Below are positions 1 to 17,043 of a stretch of 64,000 nucleotides of DNA, piece by piece. Below the pieces are notes generated by a model. It did not search any database, was not told the DNA's origin, and saw only the letters and a list, made by a program, of their open reading frames with translations. This DNA comes from Capitella teleta (taxonomy: Eukaryota; Annelida; Polychaeta; Capitellidae), in NCBI GenBank assembly GCA_000328365.1, contig KB302615.1, positions 645,160 through 709,159 on the forward strand, given 5' to 3'. The position numbers were made by a program, and so were the translations under genes. Each line of letters starts with the position of its first letter. The first letter of the stretch is position 1.

Positions 1-11
1 TATAAATAGCG

Positions 12-13
12 GC

Positions 14-108
<95 letters not shown>
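12..108. repeat. (AAT)n microsatellite
   Basis: An almost pure AAT trinucleotide run of about 32 units. On the minus strand it is the ATT tail of the adjoining LINE fragment, so it probably arose with that insertion. Confidence 0.95.
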
Positions 109-111
<3 letters not shown>

Positions 112-905
112 TAAATTTCGTACAAAAACATGTACAGGAAAAATGAACGGATAAAGAAAAACAAAAACGATAAAGGTAAAGGTAATGGTAAATATAAGTG
201 CATACAGTAATCCAAATGTGAAACTAGGCTGTGCTATACAACGAGTGAGAGAGGGAACCTGTGCTAAAATAGAAAAGAAGAAAAAAAAATTAACAACAAA
301 ATACAGATTTGCATCAATTCAAGATACGGTAATAATTATACAATCAATTAATACATAGTGAATTAATTAAAAACAAAACATCAGTATTATCGAATTCATT
401 GGATATACTCAAAATATTATCTCTTATATTACATAATTCTTTGATACCCATTGCGGTTGCATTATTGTCTTTAGATGTGGTGTTACATAATATATTTGAT
501 TGACTCAGCATGATTCGCCTAATACCAACAGAGGATCGACTAAAGGGAAGAGAGTGAATGGATGACCGAACAAGTCTACTAGTTTTATTGCTGACAGAAC
601 AGCTGGAATGAAAAGTTTTAAACCGGTATAATAACTGAAGGGAAATTTCAGGAGAATTCATTAAATAAGGAAGTATGTTACAATGAGTACGTGGATGTAC
701 CCTCCAAATCCTGCGGACAATTTTCCGCCAGGCAACATAGAATAAATCGAGACGCCATAAAACTGCACCGTAAAAAGAAGTGCAAAAAGAATTAAATAAC
801 TGTGCAACAACACTCGAACTGCAAAATCCAAACCTAGCTAAAAGCAGATTTGCCGAGGCCACTAGTTTGGACTTTCCTCGAGATATAATTTCTCGAGCAC
901 AATAA
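12..905 (-). mobile_element. LINE (CR1/L2-like) 3' fragment
   Basis: Read on the minus strand, an open frame running down to 344 matches the C-terminal end of non-LTR retrotransposon reverse transcriptases. It shows the order R-G-K-S-K-L, F-C-T-S-F-Y-G, AWRKIVRRIWRVHPRTH and LPYLMNSPEISLQLLYRF, which is the conserved 'WRK..R..W..P.RTH..LLP' block of these elements. A short 3' untranslated stretch and a long ATT (AAT on plus) tail at 12-108 follow, as is usual for CR1/L2-type LINEs. The endonuclease and the catalytic RT core are missing, so this is a 5'-truncated, inactive copy. The frame itself is fairly well kept, which suggests a moderately recent insertion. The 5' limit near 905 is approximate. 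Confidence 0.7.
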
Positions 906-3715
906 TAATATTGAAATTTTAAGAGCAGTTAAACGGAATCCAGAGGCGGATTGTGGCGGCTTCGAAATCGACAATCGTGTCAATTTCAGTCTTGTACAGA
1001 GAGAAACAGAGAAACTGGGTTTTCATCCAAAATTCACGCAAACAATAGACATGTCGATTTCATTTTGTGAATAAGTAATCTGTATCCATGCCTTGATTGT
1101 CTTGCGATGTCTAACAGAGGCACAGCGATCGGAGGCAAACGGAATGTTGCGCGCGGGAATGGACCACCATTAGGTCTCTCGTCACTTTGAAGTCAACCCC
1201 TCAACGATATCCCGTCCATCTTCGCTATTGCGTGAAACGGGTGCTGTCCGAGACAGAGCCGGGATAGGAAGGGTTAGGCTGATCAAATGACGCCAGGACA
1301 GAGCCAGTCGGGTCCTGTTTCTCCGGAGCCGATTCCTCCCAGCCACTGCATCTCCAGTCGTCGAAATTGGGTTGCATGAAAAGTGCGGACACGGTTCGGC
1401 AACGGCTTCATGATGCTGAACTCACTGTTCGGCGCCCATTCCGAGGTCCAATCCTGACCCCTCCACTCCGCCAGAGACGCCTCAGATGGGCCCGTCAACA
1501 CGAAAGATAGACCCGCCAGAGATTGAGCAGCGTCGTTTCCCCCAATTGGAGACCCGGGCAGTCATCCAGGGTATGCGTGCAAGATGCAGTGCATCCGTTC
1601 CGTCGGTGCCAGAGGTGGACACGCGCGCGATACTGACCCCTGTTTTGTTCCATTTTTGTGTATTGCCTGGCGTTGTGAAAGCACAAAGAGCCCCCCCCCC
1701 CCCCCCACCTCTGTTTAGGTCGTGTTCATTTCACTCTCAATCGATTTCGACATTTCGACGAAATTTTAAAATAAATGCTCCAGAATAATTTTAGAATCTG
1801 AGGGTATATTTAGTTTGACTCTATAGGATTCTCCTATCACCGGCAATCTCGAATTTTCCGACCGTTGCGTTTCTTTTGCTGTTCAGTAGAAAGAACGGTC
1901 TCTTCTCGGATGCAACTCTTGTGTTCTTTGCATCAATCCGCGGTTTTGGTGTCTTCCTAGTTGTTGGTTTTCTCCGAATACTTGATCCTTGAGAACAATG
2001 CGTTTGACATATTAATTTATAGCATTGAACGAAGTCCGTGCAATTCTGGAATTCCTGCTTTACATGAGGCAGTAGTTATTCAGCTTCGGTGCATGTACAA
2101 AATAATGTGCATGCGTGGTTCTGCTAAATATCCATCGCTGAGTTAAACAGGTTGCCTGTTGCTATGTGCGTTGCTACCCGGGGTAAATGTGGATTTTTAG
2201 AATGTTTGTGCATTGATCTATGGACACAGTTATATATTTGCCATCCTATACAATCACTTCCATATAATATTCTGAGCATTCAGTGAGAGCACACATTTTG
2301 CGAGACCGCCTATAATGATGCATATATTGGGGCAGTTCAATGAGGCCACCATGACCGCTTAATTGTGGGTCAAAGGTCTCCCAGATTGACTTCAAATGGT
2401 GCGCGTTGCGTGGCTTTAGACGGCTGTGTGCAGCAGACGCCGTGTACCTTTTGCTGTTCTTCCGATGCATCGATCTGCCTCCTTTTCTGAAGAAGGCAGT
2501 TTCATTGATCTGGTTGTCACGTGTGGGTGGGGAACCTCTCCCGCGCATAGAACTTCATGCAGCATTCAATTTCCCTACGCGTTGTTCTTCTGGCCTCTTC
2601 TTCTGCTGTATTGTTAGCCCAGTTGACAAGGAAAGCTAAGGCAATATCTTCGAAATCCACTCGATTGCTGACATTCGAATGACGGTCCGGGGCTTGTGTA
2701 TAGTTCCAAGTATTCGCGGAGGGACGCGAGATCAACTTGTTGCCTACGTGTTATACAGAGTTATAAAGAAGCCTTTCTTCGATCAAAGAAACTGCTCGAT
2801 CGCTTCATTGCATGTTTTTATTTATTTTTCACTTCCTGATATTATTACGGTAATACCATTCAGGACGAATAATGACAGTGGGCATGTTGCGTGAACGCCG
2901 GTCTTTCGCCCAGCGAGCGAATTTTCTTAATTGCGCCATTCCCCGCTTAAATTAACATGTGTTTCCCTTAATTATACCCGATTGAGAAAATGACAGAATA
3001 TTGCTGTAAACACGGTCATATCTTTTTACTCCGGAGAGTGACAACTTAAACATTTACACGATACAGAGAAGCAACCATCATAAATAGGTTGTGAAAACTT
3101 CAAAACAACATTGCAGATAATTACAGAGCTTTTCGATTTTTATCAAAACGTTATCAAAAACTTTTTGATGACGTTTGACAAAAATCGAAATGAAAACCTT
3201 TTTAAAAAATTTGTTGAGCGATTGCGAGCTGTCTCCATGCCGACTCCACGGAGTGTTTGCTGCGTAAGTAAAGCATTAGTTAAAGAGGACCTCTGTTCAT
3301 TTCAGAATTTCTTTAGATTAATGGACTTTTGTGAGTGACGAGAAACCATTTTTGAGAAATTTGGCCAACTTTGAATGATATTCAAGACAAATTAAGGCAG
3401 AATAGCTTGAAACGAGATGAGCGCGAGATTTCTTTGATGAGAATTGCTGAAAGATCTGCTCACTCGACGGCTCCCGTTAATTGTTAACAATAGGAGAATT
3501 ACTTTTGTTACGTCACCACAATCTGAAATCGAACGCGAGAAGAAAGCGAGATTTTAAACCTCTCAAATTCATTGTATCTAGGAATTAGCCTATAACAAAC
3601 GTATTGTCTAAAAATATATCAGTCAAAAGGCGTATTGCATCCTCTATCATCCGTTACTAATTGAAAACGATCAGAGGTCCCCTTTAAGCTCGTTAAGTCG
3701 TCGTTAATTCACTCC
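906..3715. other. Unassigned intergenic DNA
   Basis: No gene could be supported here. It includes a relatively GC-rich block (about 1100-1660) with short open frames on both strands that match nothing I recognise, a poly-C run near 1691-1707, and AT-rich sequence after that. A 5' exon of the downstream HECTD2 gene may lie in this stretch or just after it but could not be identified. Confidence 0.4.
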
Positions 3716-3723
3716 TATATAAA
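3716..3723 (+). promoter_or_regulatory. Possible TATA box
   Basis: A TATATAAA octamer about 600 bases upstream of the first recognised HECTD2 coding exon, in the same orientation. It could drive the missing first exon. Nothing else confirms it, and such strings are common in AT-rich DNA. Confidence 0.25.
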
Positions 3724-4324
3724 GAAGAGTACGTCAGCCCGCATTCGCCTTCGCTACCTTCTTATGTGTTAATGTCGACAGCCAATAATCAATGACGAGA
3801 TGTCAATGTGTTCAATTTATACTTAGGTTGTTAATTCAAGTTAATTATTATGTGTTCTGCTGTTCTGCATGTATTGTTCGTAATGTTGCACGCAGGTGTG
3901 TAAGGTAAATCCAATCATGTCCTCTAGTGGAACACGTACGGATCAGCTGATGCATTTTTGGTTGCAGTACGCTCACGAATGAAGCTGCCTCAAATGGAAA
4001 TGTTCCAAGACAAAATTCAATGTGCCAATTACTATTGACAGAATAAATTACATGGGTTCATTTCATTACATGACGTTTGAAATCATTCCTATTATTTTGT
4101 GCGAAGGTGCATGCGCATGCATACTGGTGCATGCATGTAAACTGAGCTATTATTATAATGGAGCATTCAACTGTGAGCAGAGCCGTAATTCGTTCTTCAT
4201 TGGTTATCAACAAAGGAATCAAATCAAGTTCACTCTTCTACCCACGTAATCTAGTTCTTCTCAAATATTTTTATTTGCATAATATCTTTCTGTCGCAACC
4301 ATTAATCTTCATTTTCCTTTGCAG

Positions 4325-8966
<4,642 letters not shown>

Positions 8967-9247
8967 TGTCGTCTGCTGCTTAGTATGTTTTGGTCGCATG
9001 CTGTGGTGTCGTTTGGTAAGTGCTAATCTGGTCACCAATTATGTCTGCATTGACGCTGTTGTTACAAGAGTTGTATCATTATTTCTATGTTATAATTATT
9101 ATGGAAGCTGCCATTTTATTATTCACTCTCCGTCCAGTTCACAAGATAATGATCTCATTTTTTATCCTTTTGTTTTCTTTTCTTTTTTTCGAGGACTGTG
9201 ATATCAAATTTTCTTACTGCTGATGTTCTTGTCCTGCAAGCATAATG

Positions 9248-9253
9248 AATAAA
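9248..9253 (+). terminator. Poly(A) signal for HECTD2
   Basis: AATAAA about 280 bases after the HECTD2 stop, within a cluster of overlapping AATAAA-like hexamers. It is the first good cleavage signal after the stop. Confidence 0.6.
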
Positions 9254-9380
9254 TAATAAATAATAGATAAATAATAAATGTATCTTCGTTATTAAACTTG
9301 AGTTGTTTTCTACACCAGCTTTTTTAACCAAAGACACGGGAAATAATAATTTGCACAAGGAGTGTGGTGATGTAAAACAT

Positions 9381-9386
9381 TTTATT
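9381..9386 (-). terminator. Poly(A) signal for the SLC15A4-like gene
   Basis: TTTATT on plus reads AATAAA on minus, about 470 bases past the minus-strand stop at 9854. It lies about 130 bases from the HECTD2 signal, so the two transcripts end almost back to back. Confidence 0.5.
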
Positions 9387-9853
9387 CTAGGATTTCCGTG
9401 AGTCGTGATGCACGGTCAAATGATACGACGATAAAAGTCAGGAGTTAAAGAGAGCATGCAATTTAAAAACCCAATGAGATGATAAGGATGATGCAACACA
9501 TTGATAAGGAGAGATAAATAAATGTCATCATAATTACAGTTGATATAAGATGAATTGAACCATACAATCAATCACAGACCAAGAAACAGTATCAGACAGT
9601 CTTCGATATCGCATAATTCACATAAAATAAAAGTATATGCGTATAAAAGAATATGCCATGCCTCTCGATCAAAATGTTGAGCATCATAAAAAAACTTCCT
9701 ATGATTTGATCACTTTGATACCGGTATATAAATAGATACACTGCAGGAAATATTATTTAACCATCCATTATGGCTGGCAGTTATTAAATGACCTTCATTA
9801 AATGAGAGATTTTGAAGGTCAAGGAGAATCTCATAATTCTCATAGAGGCATCA

Positions 9854-12800
9854 TCACATCACAGGAATTGAGGCGGAATTATTTGACGCAACTGAATCCT
9901 GCCGAACACCAGGGGGCCTCGTTGAGCCATATTGAACGCTTGCATCGTCATCTGCGTCCAATGTGGGCGTTGAACCAAAGACCTCAGATCCTCCGCTGTT
10001 GGTGTGGTGTCGTATTGGAATACTCCCGCCTATTTTCAATTTGCACGATATTCCGTAAAACGCAAAAGCACCGAGGAATTGGACCCCAGCCAAAAAGAAG
10101 AAGTAATAATCGAGATGACACTGCTGACAGTTAATGTCACCCTCATCCCAATCAAAGAACCAGACGTTGTGGAAGGCTAAAGTGAGCAGAGTGCCCAAGA
10201 TGGAACCAAGGCCCTGTGTGAACCAGAACAGACCCATAATGATGCCCTGCATTGACTTAGGCGCTGTACTATATGCCAGTTCTAAACCTGCAGAAGAGAA
10301 AAACCCATGCATTTATTTGTTCAATGTACAGAATTCGCATTGAACTCACTGGCAACACTTGCAAAGACTTCACTCACACCAATAAGCGTGTACTGTGGAA
10401 TCTGCCAGAGAATGTTGATTCCAGCTGCTCTGTAGTAAGTGTTACCTGATTTAGACAACATTTAGCAAACACACGTGAGAGAGAGATCGGAGTGCACTGA
10501 CCTATTTCCTGCCAGTGGACATTCTCTGTTCCATTCAGCCAATAGATGTGCATCCTCCACGACTCAAGACCTCCAGCACAACCGACAGCAAACACTCCGA
10601 AAATCATTCCGATGAAGATACGCCCTCTGAGTGACAGGTGGTGCCCTCTGCGGTCTAACGCTGGGTAGACGACACGGTCCATGAGTGGAATGAGTACGAT
10701 GAGAAAGATGATGTCAAACAGCGACAGCCACGCCGCAGGAAGCTGGGAGCAAAACAGTACTAGATATATTTTAAGAACATTAAAAAAGATATATAGTCAT
10801 TCTGATGATGAATTTTTCAAATGTATACATGTATTTGTTCACAAAATCTGTTAGATTTACATACAAAAATCAATTTGAGTTAACATGCAAAGTAAATTTG
10901 AGATTACTATCAAACATGATGCCTAAATCTTGAGTGTTTAGATGATAAGCAGGAGTTGTTTAAATTAGAATTTAAAAAATCTAATCAGGTATTTTTTTTG
11001 AGTTTATCTAAATTAGGGATGAATGTTAAGATGTTTTATCACCTTGAAGGTTGTAATTTCTTGTGATTTTTTGCTGTCATTCTTATCAAAGTCCAGCTTC
11101 ATATGCAGACCTTGAACAATGAATGTTGTCTCCATCTAAAAATGCCAAATAAGGGATATATTGATAAAACACAGAGTGGCTTAGAAATAGAATACAAACC
11201 TGAAAGTAGACAATCCAATAGGGAATAATTGCCAAGAAAACCAGCAGTACTCTTCCCAAGGAGCGAACATCGTCGACACAGTTGTCGTGAAAGCTTCCAC
11301 CAAATCGTAACTTGGCACGATCCAGACATCCTTCAGGGGGGTCCATGGAATGCCTGTGAAATGAACAGATTAAACAATTAAATATTGTGCTAATTGTTGC
11401 ATGTATACATGTAGTTAGTTGACGTAAGTTATTCAAGGAGATGGCAAAATAGTGGAACTTTTGAGACAGGCAGGGAGCAGAAGGGAATAATTCCCTATAG
11501 AAAATTCTGAACCTCCAGAGTCAAGAGTAGTTTCATAGATGATATGACTGAAGATAAATGTATTGCATCATACACAGGATACACTACATGTACAGCAGTA
11601 CAATATAAAGGATACACTAATATCTATTTCACATACTGTGGAACACTAAATTTTCACTGTGAGATCAATTTTACAGTATTAGGATCCTTACAAATATTTC
11701 AATATTCACACATGAATTGTAAATGGTGAAAATTCTGCTGTAAATTTGGGGCAGTTGGTTTCTCTGTAACAATTGGCCCTATTGTCATAAAGTGCTCAGA
11801 ACAAATGCTAATCATTAAGAAGAGAGGGCAGCAGCAGCATTAATACTAAATTAATAAGGACAGCAGGCGTTGCAACTCAGAAGCCCGAAATCAGACGAAT
11901 TCCAAAAACAAAGCATCTCCAGATATGAACAACATTGTGTCAGAATACTACTCACACTCCTGATGAACTACTAGTTGTTATTTTCTTGTTCCGCGCTGAA
12001 AGTCTGCATCCTTGGAAAATGATTTTGACAATGTTGCTGAGAATACTGCCTGAAGGGGGCTTCATTACATAAAAGCAAAACCCTGAAGAGCAAAACATAA
12101 CGATTGCAGACGTAGAGATTTATGACTTACCACAAATGAAGAGAATAGTGCCAACACAAAGCAACATGCCTGGAACCACGTAACCCCAGAAGAAACTCAG
12201 TTCTTGTTGTACAAAAGCAAACAGACCTAAAGCTACCAGTGCTCCCAAATTGATGCTCCAATAGAACCAGTTGAAGAAGCCTCGTGTTGATGTGCTTCCT
12301 AACATTTTAACCTGTAAAAGGTCAAGAGAGCAGAGAATTTGAGATGTGATTGATGTGAATTAACACGACAGACCTGGTCAGCACCGAACGGAGCAATGTT
12401 GGCCTTGACCCCTCCGTTGCCAATGGCCATGATCCCCAAGCCGAGCCACACCAGCCATGCACAGGTCTCCTCATAAGGAGCTCTGTACCGGTTGCCATCA
12501 ATTGGAGTCCAGGGGATGTTGTCCCCAGAGGAGTTTAGCGAGAGATTGCTTTGGGAGCACCATTGAGGGGCTTCCTGAGGCTTCGACGAGGGGTTTGGGT
12601 ACGGGTGCAGTAAGGGCATACACACATACCCCCCAATGTAGACGAAGAAGAACAAAACGATGGTCTTAAATTTACCCAGGATGCTATCAGCGATCCAACC
12701 ACCGAAGAGCGCGGTCATGTAGGAGAGGCCCGTGAAAACGAAGAGGGCCATAACTGCATTGTATGACATCCAGTGAAGCGGATCCTGGTTAAGAAACATC

Positions 12801-12982
12801 ACCAGATTGCTGACGATGGAATAGAAGGCGATTCTCTCGAATATGACGGAGCCCAGAATCATGGTGCAGGCCGCGATGGTCCGTGAGTGCACCGATATGC
12901 GCATCTTTCGACGCCGTTGTTTGTCGTGCTGCCTGTAACTCGAGGCGCCCAACAGGGCTCTTCGCTCGTCTTCTGGAGGCAT
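9854..12982 (-). CDS. SLC15A4: Proton-coupled peptide/histidine transporter, SLC15A4-like
   Basis: POT/PTR family carriers use the proton gradient to import di- and tripeptides. The SLC15A4/A3 branch acts on endolysosomes and also carries histidine. Eight minus-strand exons join to 644 residues plus stop: 12982-12374, 12311-12131, 12082-11956, 11353-11200, 11135-11043, 10742-10502, 10445-10350, 10287-9854. Seen: an acidic N-terminus with E-R-R-A-L-L (dileucine-type sorting motif), the VIFERIAFYSI form of the ExxER proton-coupling motif, GADQVK, the PTR2 signature RGFFNWFYWSINLGA, YWIVYFQ, LPAAWL and YSTAPKSMQGIIMGLF. These fall in the order seen in SLC15A4, with about 12 hydrophobic segments. 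The start is the first ATG, preceded by AT-rich DNA. At the exon 7/8 join the usual Gly before LE.AYS is Ser. SLC15A3 is too close to exclude, since the split may be vertebrate-specific. Confidence 0.9.
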
Positions 12983-13748
12983 TTCTGTCGTTCTATGTCC
13001 TCATAAAGGATGCGATTCAACTTTTAATGTAAAAATAAGAACGATCGCTCGGTGAACACTGAAGGAATCGTCTTTATCTGGTGTATATGCAGATAATCCA
13101 ACTTCAAAAGACTAACATGTTTGTTTTTGTTGAGCGGAAATCACATGAGAGTCACGTGGTACTGCAATGCGTTATGACTCATGTCGTCTGATTTTTACTG
13201 CGTCGTCACATTGATATGAACAAATGCTTATTATCTAGTTTATAATCTATCTTTTGTTTGTAAATATATTTTCATTAAACATAGCAAAAGGAATTGCACA
13301 TTAGAAAGCATGATCCTTGCTCTATTTGTTTTCTTCAAAACTTTTACTTTAATAATTCGATCAGCACTGTTAATTGATCGAACCCAATTGAACAATTTTC
13401 AAAATTCATATTGATGTAATACTAGTAACCTAATAACGATACATATCTATGACAGTAAGACTATGATATCGAGGCCTTTCGCCGGCCGGGTATTCCCGTG
13501 GTCCACCGGTTTAGCATGACCGAGGCTCGCAAGCGTCACAGACGTGGGAAATCACAAGTATAATTCTGCGGGGATTGATCTTTCATTTCCCAGGTCGATG
13601 ACAAGGAAATCATCTCAGTGAAATCTTCAACATTTGGCCGCTTTCTAGTTTACAGTGTGATTCAAAAGTTCGTTGATAAGTAATAAGGATTTTTCAACCT
13701 TGCGGAAAGTGCTACAAATGAGGAATTTTCATGGTGGAACCGCAAATA
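12983..13748. other. Intergenic spacer upstream of the SLC15A4-like gene
   Basis: Presumed promoter side of the minus-strand transporter. A weak tRNA-like stretch lies near 13500-13560 but lacks a good B box. No coding region was seen. Confidence 0.5.
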
Positions 13749-14613
13749 CAGTCGGACCCCGCCACACACCCGGTAATCCACCCTCTCTCGTTTCCTTGGA
13801 AATGGGCGAATTAACGAAAATGGATTTCATTTTTGACTACAAATGACTCAACATTAGATTCTGCCAAGAAGCCTTGTCCTATAATGCATTACAATAGTCA
13901 GTGGCATGCTCTATTAGGAATAATTAGAGCAGGGCGTAATAATGTCACAAACAATCAAATGAGGTTAATTAAATTATTTATGGGAACTACACCGTATAAG
14001 GACACAATATAGAGAAGGTTTGAGAGTTTCATTTGGCAGACGGCATCAGCAATAGCTGTTTTTAAGCCATGACCATAATAATCATAACGTTATATAAAAA
14101 TATATAAATGAGAAAAATATAAAAAGAATAGATGACATACAATTGTACAGAAAATTTGTAAATTAAAGCGTCCGATAAATAAATAAATAAATAAATAAAT
14201 AAATTAATTAATTAATTAATTAATTAATTAATTAATTAATTAATTAATTAATTAATTAATTAATTAATTAAAAAAAAAAATTAAAGACTCAAGTGAGTTT
14301 ACCGAACAGACATTCAAAGGATCCAGTGACGTGTTACTGCATTAAAAAAAAAAAAAAAAAAAAAAAATATGCGTGTGCTGAATAGAATTAGAATTATTTG
14401 ACTGTTCACGAGTAGAATAGTCATGAATACTGTGCACATAGAGATATTTCGAGTAAGGAACACATTCATTGGTGTTATTTATAATTTTCCACATTAATTA
14501 AAACACAGGGGACATAGGGATCCAAGTTGAGGTGAATTTGTTAATCTGACTTCCTCATTATTCGGATCAAAATCACTGGGAAAGCACCTGGTCGGATTGA
14601 TGAGGGTTGACTG
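13749..14613. mobile_element. Tigger/pogo-like TIR element, non-autonomous
   Basis: The left end starts CAGTCGGACCCC and includes GGTAATCCACC. The reverse complement of the right end starts CAGTCAACCCTC and includes CAATCCGACC. Both are flanked by TA (13747-13748 and 14614-14615), the target duplication of Tc1/mariner-pogo elements. The left 100 bases resemble the left end of the element at 16298 (TTTCC-aa/tt-GGAAA, then TTAACGA). It has no transposase frame, is 865 bases long, and carries TTAA and poly-A runs inside. Confidence 0.55.
14178..14270. repeat. (AAAT)n/(TTAA)n microsatellite
   Basis: About six AAAT units pass into about seventeen TTAA units, followed by poly-A. It sits inside the TIR element at 13749-14613. 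Confidence 0.9.
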
Positions 14614-15037
14614 TATGAGGATCAAACTCGCATTTAAATTCTGAAATTGTGTTAGCAAAGGTTATTTTGTTGAAGTAAAAAAAGATTTTAGCAAGATTTC
14701 GTTGATATTAATACTTCAAAAACGTTTGAGTGACCCTGTATACAGTCATTGCAATGTACACGTTCAATTGCAATATCCATTCGAACATGTGATATATACC
14801 CTTAACACAGGCGGTGCACATACACCCCTTTCCTAAAAGTCAATTAACATTGAGATCAAGAGGGGCAACATGATTCCTTTCCCAATTAACTTTTCAGCAT
14901 TTTCACAGATGTTCCATTTTTTACGACACTGATCAGCTGATACTAAAAGTAGCAGTTCAGCACAGATGTTCATATAATCCAATTCCCAGATAAATGAAAT
15001 CATTTTTCCATGAAACTTGATCAGATTGTAGAGCAAA

Positions 15038-16060
15038 ATGCAGAAAGGAATAAATACGTGTTCATCGGTTGGAAACTATGTTCAGATCATTGGTGTTGTG
15101 TTGCTGTATTGGACGATCTCAATATCACTAGTGTTTGCCAACAAATACCTTGTCGGCAATACTGCCAATAATCTCCAGGACATTTCACTGTTGGTCGCCT
15201 GGCTGCAATGTGTACTCACTGTACTTCTTATATTTGGCTCCAGATTTGTGAGAGCTTTGATCACTCAAGACTGGAGGGTGCTAGCCTTTCCACTTCATCT
15301 TCTGAGGTCAAGACCTCTTTTGTTGATGACGCTGTCATTTGTGGCGATGCTTTCCTTCAATAACCTCTGCCTGCACAACGTCCATGTCTCATTTTACCAG
15401 GTGGCACGATCATTAACACTCATCTTCACTGTTGTGCTCTCCGTCTTAGTCTTGCGACGACCCGTGTCTCTCCGCGTCATGGCGTGCTGCACTCTGGTGG
15501 TCAACGGCTTCATCCTAGGAGTCGACCAGGAGTCTCTAATGGGTACACTTAGTTCCAGTGGACTTCTATACGGGATCAGCTCCAGTCTATTTGTCGCTTT
15601 GAATGGCATCTTCACCAAGCAAGCTCTTGAAGTCACCCAAGGTGATGCGGTTCAGCTTACACTACTCAGTAACATCAATGCAGTCCTGCTTTTTGTGCCC
15701 GTTTTGCTAGCAACCAACCAGTTTCGTCATTTTGCTGAGAACGACAACATTAGCTACAATTTCTGCCTGTTCTTGATAGGGACTGGTGTCCTTGGTTTCT
15801 TCATAGCATGGATCAGCGCTCTCCAGATCCACCTCACCTCTCCAGTGAGTCACCATATCAGCAGCAACACCAAAGCAGTCTTGCAGACCATCCTAGCGGT
15901 GGTCTACTTTGGGGAGTCCAGATCCCCTCTCTGGTGGCTTAGTGTTGGCATGGTTGTGATGGGAGCTACAGCATACGCCTTGGTCAGGCTGTGGGAAGAG
16001 CGCCAGGATGCCAAAAAGCACCGTGAGGATGCCCAAGAGGTCGTCGAGACCCCTGCATGA
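15038..16060 (+). CDS. SLC35C1: GDP-fucose transporter, SLC35C1-like, intronless
   Basis: This Golgi membrane antiporter brings GDP-fucose into the Golgi lumen for fucosylation. It is a single 340-residue open frame. It matches SLC35C1 at SISLVFANKYL, SFNNLCLHNV, VAFY-like VSFYQVARSLT, LGVDQE, GTLS, NAVLLFVP, SALQIHLTSPVSHH, TKAVLQTILAVVYFGES and WWLS.GMVVMG. About ten hydrophobic segments are spread through the drug/metabolite-transporter fold. The human protein has 364 residues. The start is the first in-frame ATG after an AT-rich leader. It has no intron, unlike every neighbouring gene, yet there is no poly-A relic or frame damage, so it looks functional. A nearby paralogue such as SLC35C2 is less likely given the SFNNLCL and LGVDQE blocks. 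Confidence 0.9.
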   Translation: MQKGINTCSSVGNYVQIIGVVLLYWTISISLVFANKYLVGNTANNLQDISLLVAWLQCVLTVLLIFGSRFVRALITQDWRVLAFPLHLLRSRPLLLMTLSFVAMLSFNNLCLHNVHVSFYQVARSLTLIFTVVLSVLVLRRPVSLRVMACCTLVVNGFILGVDQESLMGTLSSSGLLYGISSSLFVALNGIFTKQALEVTQGDAVQLTLLSNINAVLLFVPVLLATNQFRHFAENDNISYNFCLFLIGTGVLGFFIAWISALQIHLTSPVSHHISSNTKAVLQTILAVVYFGESRSPLWWLSVGMVVMGATAYALVRLWEERQDAKKHREDAQEVVETPA

Positions 16061-16149
16061 TGAACTGCTATTATTCCAGATTGGATGGCATGGGAGATGA
16101 AACCAGCGACCAGCCAAAAGGTTCATGCAGTGTGATGTACATCTGTTGA

Positions 16150-16155
16150 AATAAA
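16150..16155 (+). terminator. Poly(A) signal for SLC35C1
   Basis: AATAAA 90 bases after the stop codon. A short 3'UTR fits the compact genome. Confidence 0.65.
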
Positions 16156-16297
16156 AGCATCAAGTTCGTGCGTTAAGGCGAAAGTTTATGTCTCACATGT
16201 ATATATTTTGAAGTTTCAATGTGAGTGTTTTGCTCTCTGTTCACGAGTACAAGAGAAATTTATATGATTGAGAGTTTCTGGTAGCTTATCCAAAATA

Positions 16298-17043
16298 CAG
16301 TCAGACCCTAGCTGTTAATCCGCCCTCCTCTGTTTCCAAGGAAAGAGACCGTTAACGACAAGGGCGATATACATTTCTGATGACAAATTGATGGGAAATA
16401 CCTATGTAAACAATACCAATTTACTTTACCAAATTAATTAATTTACTTTAATTTAATTAATTAATTTACCAAAATATGTACCTTCATTGTTTCTCGACGA
16501 GTATAGCGAGCGGGTCATGATTCAATGGACACCCAAAATATACCATAATCCATATACATATGTAGTGGCATGAACCATTAATTAAAAAATATATCAGAGT
16601 GTAAAAATGAAGCCACAGACGTCAAATTAGTACTTGTATTAGTGGTAAGTGGACAATGTAAAGACAAGTTTTAACTGAAGGGTGGTCATTTGGGGCTCTC
16701 GTTTTATGTGTGTGTATATGGATAGGGGATCACTTCCGACTGGCTCTGAGTCTCCAAGTTTCAATTCCACTCGCAACTCATGCTGTTCGTTCCACTCCTG
16801 AGCATTGCCTAACTGAGTGACCAATTAAAAACAGGCCAGCCACGCAGACACAAAGGAATCAACATGCCAACGATACCCACAGTTGATTCTTTTGTTCAAT
16901 TAACTTCTTAACCGCCGAATAAGCAGATCGAGGGCCACCATTTGATTCAAATGGTGCCCTTCCCTGGTGATTCATCCCTGGGATTTAAGCGGAGATTTTG
17001 GAAAGGGCGGATTATGTGACAACCGATTAACAGAGTCTGACTG
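16298..17043. mobile_element. Tigger/pogo-like TIR element, non-autonomous
   Basis: 746 bases between TA dinucleotides (16296-16297 and 17044-17045). The left end starts CAGTCAGACCCTAGCTGTTA and includes AATCCGCCCT. The right end, read in reverse, starts CAGTCAGACTCTGTTAATC and includes ATAATCCGCCC. The paired ends, TA duplication and lack of coding capacity fit a MITE of the pogo/Tigger group. Its left end is alignable with the element at 13749, so both belong to one family. Confidence 0.65.

Noticed and set aside
1283-1788. GC-rich opposing open frames
   Set aside because: Short frames on both strands with no family resemblance or splice context.
13500-13560. tRNA-like SINE head on plus strand
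   Set aside because: Some resemblance to a tRNA 5' half, but the B box is poor and no body or tail could be defined.
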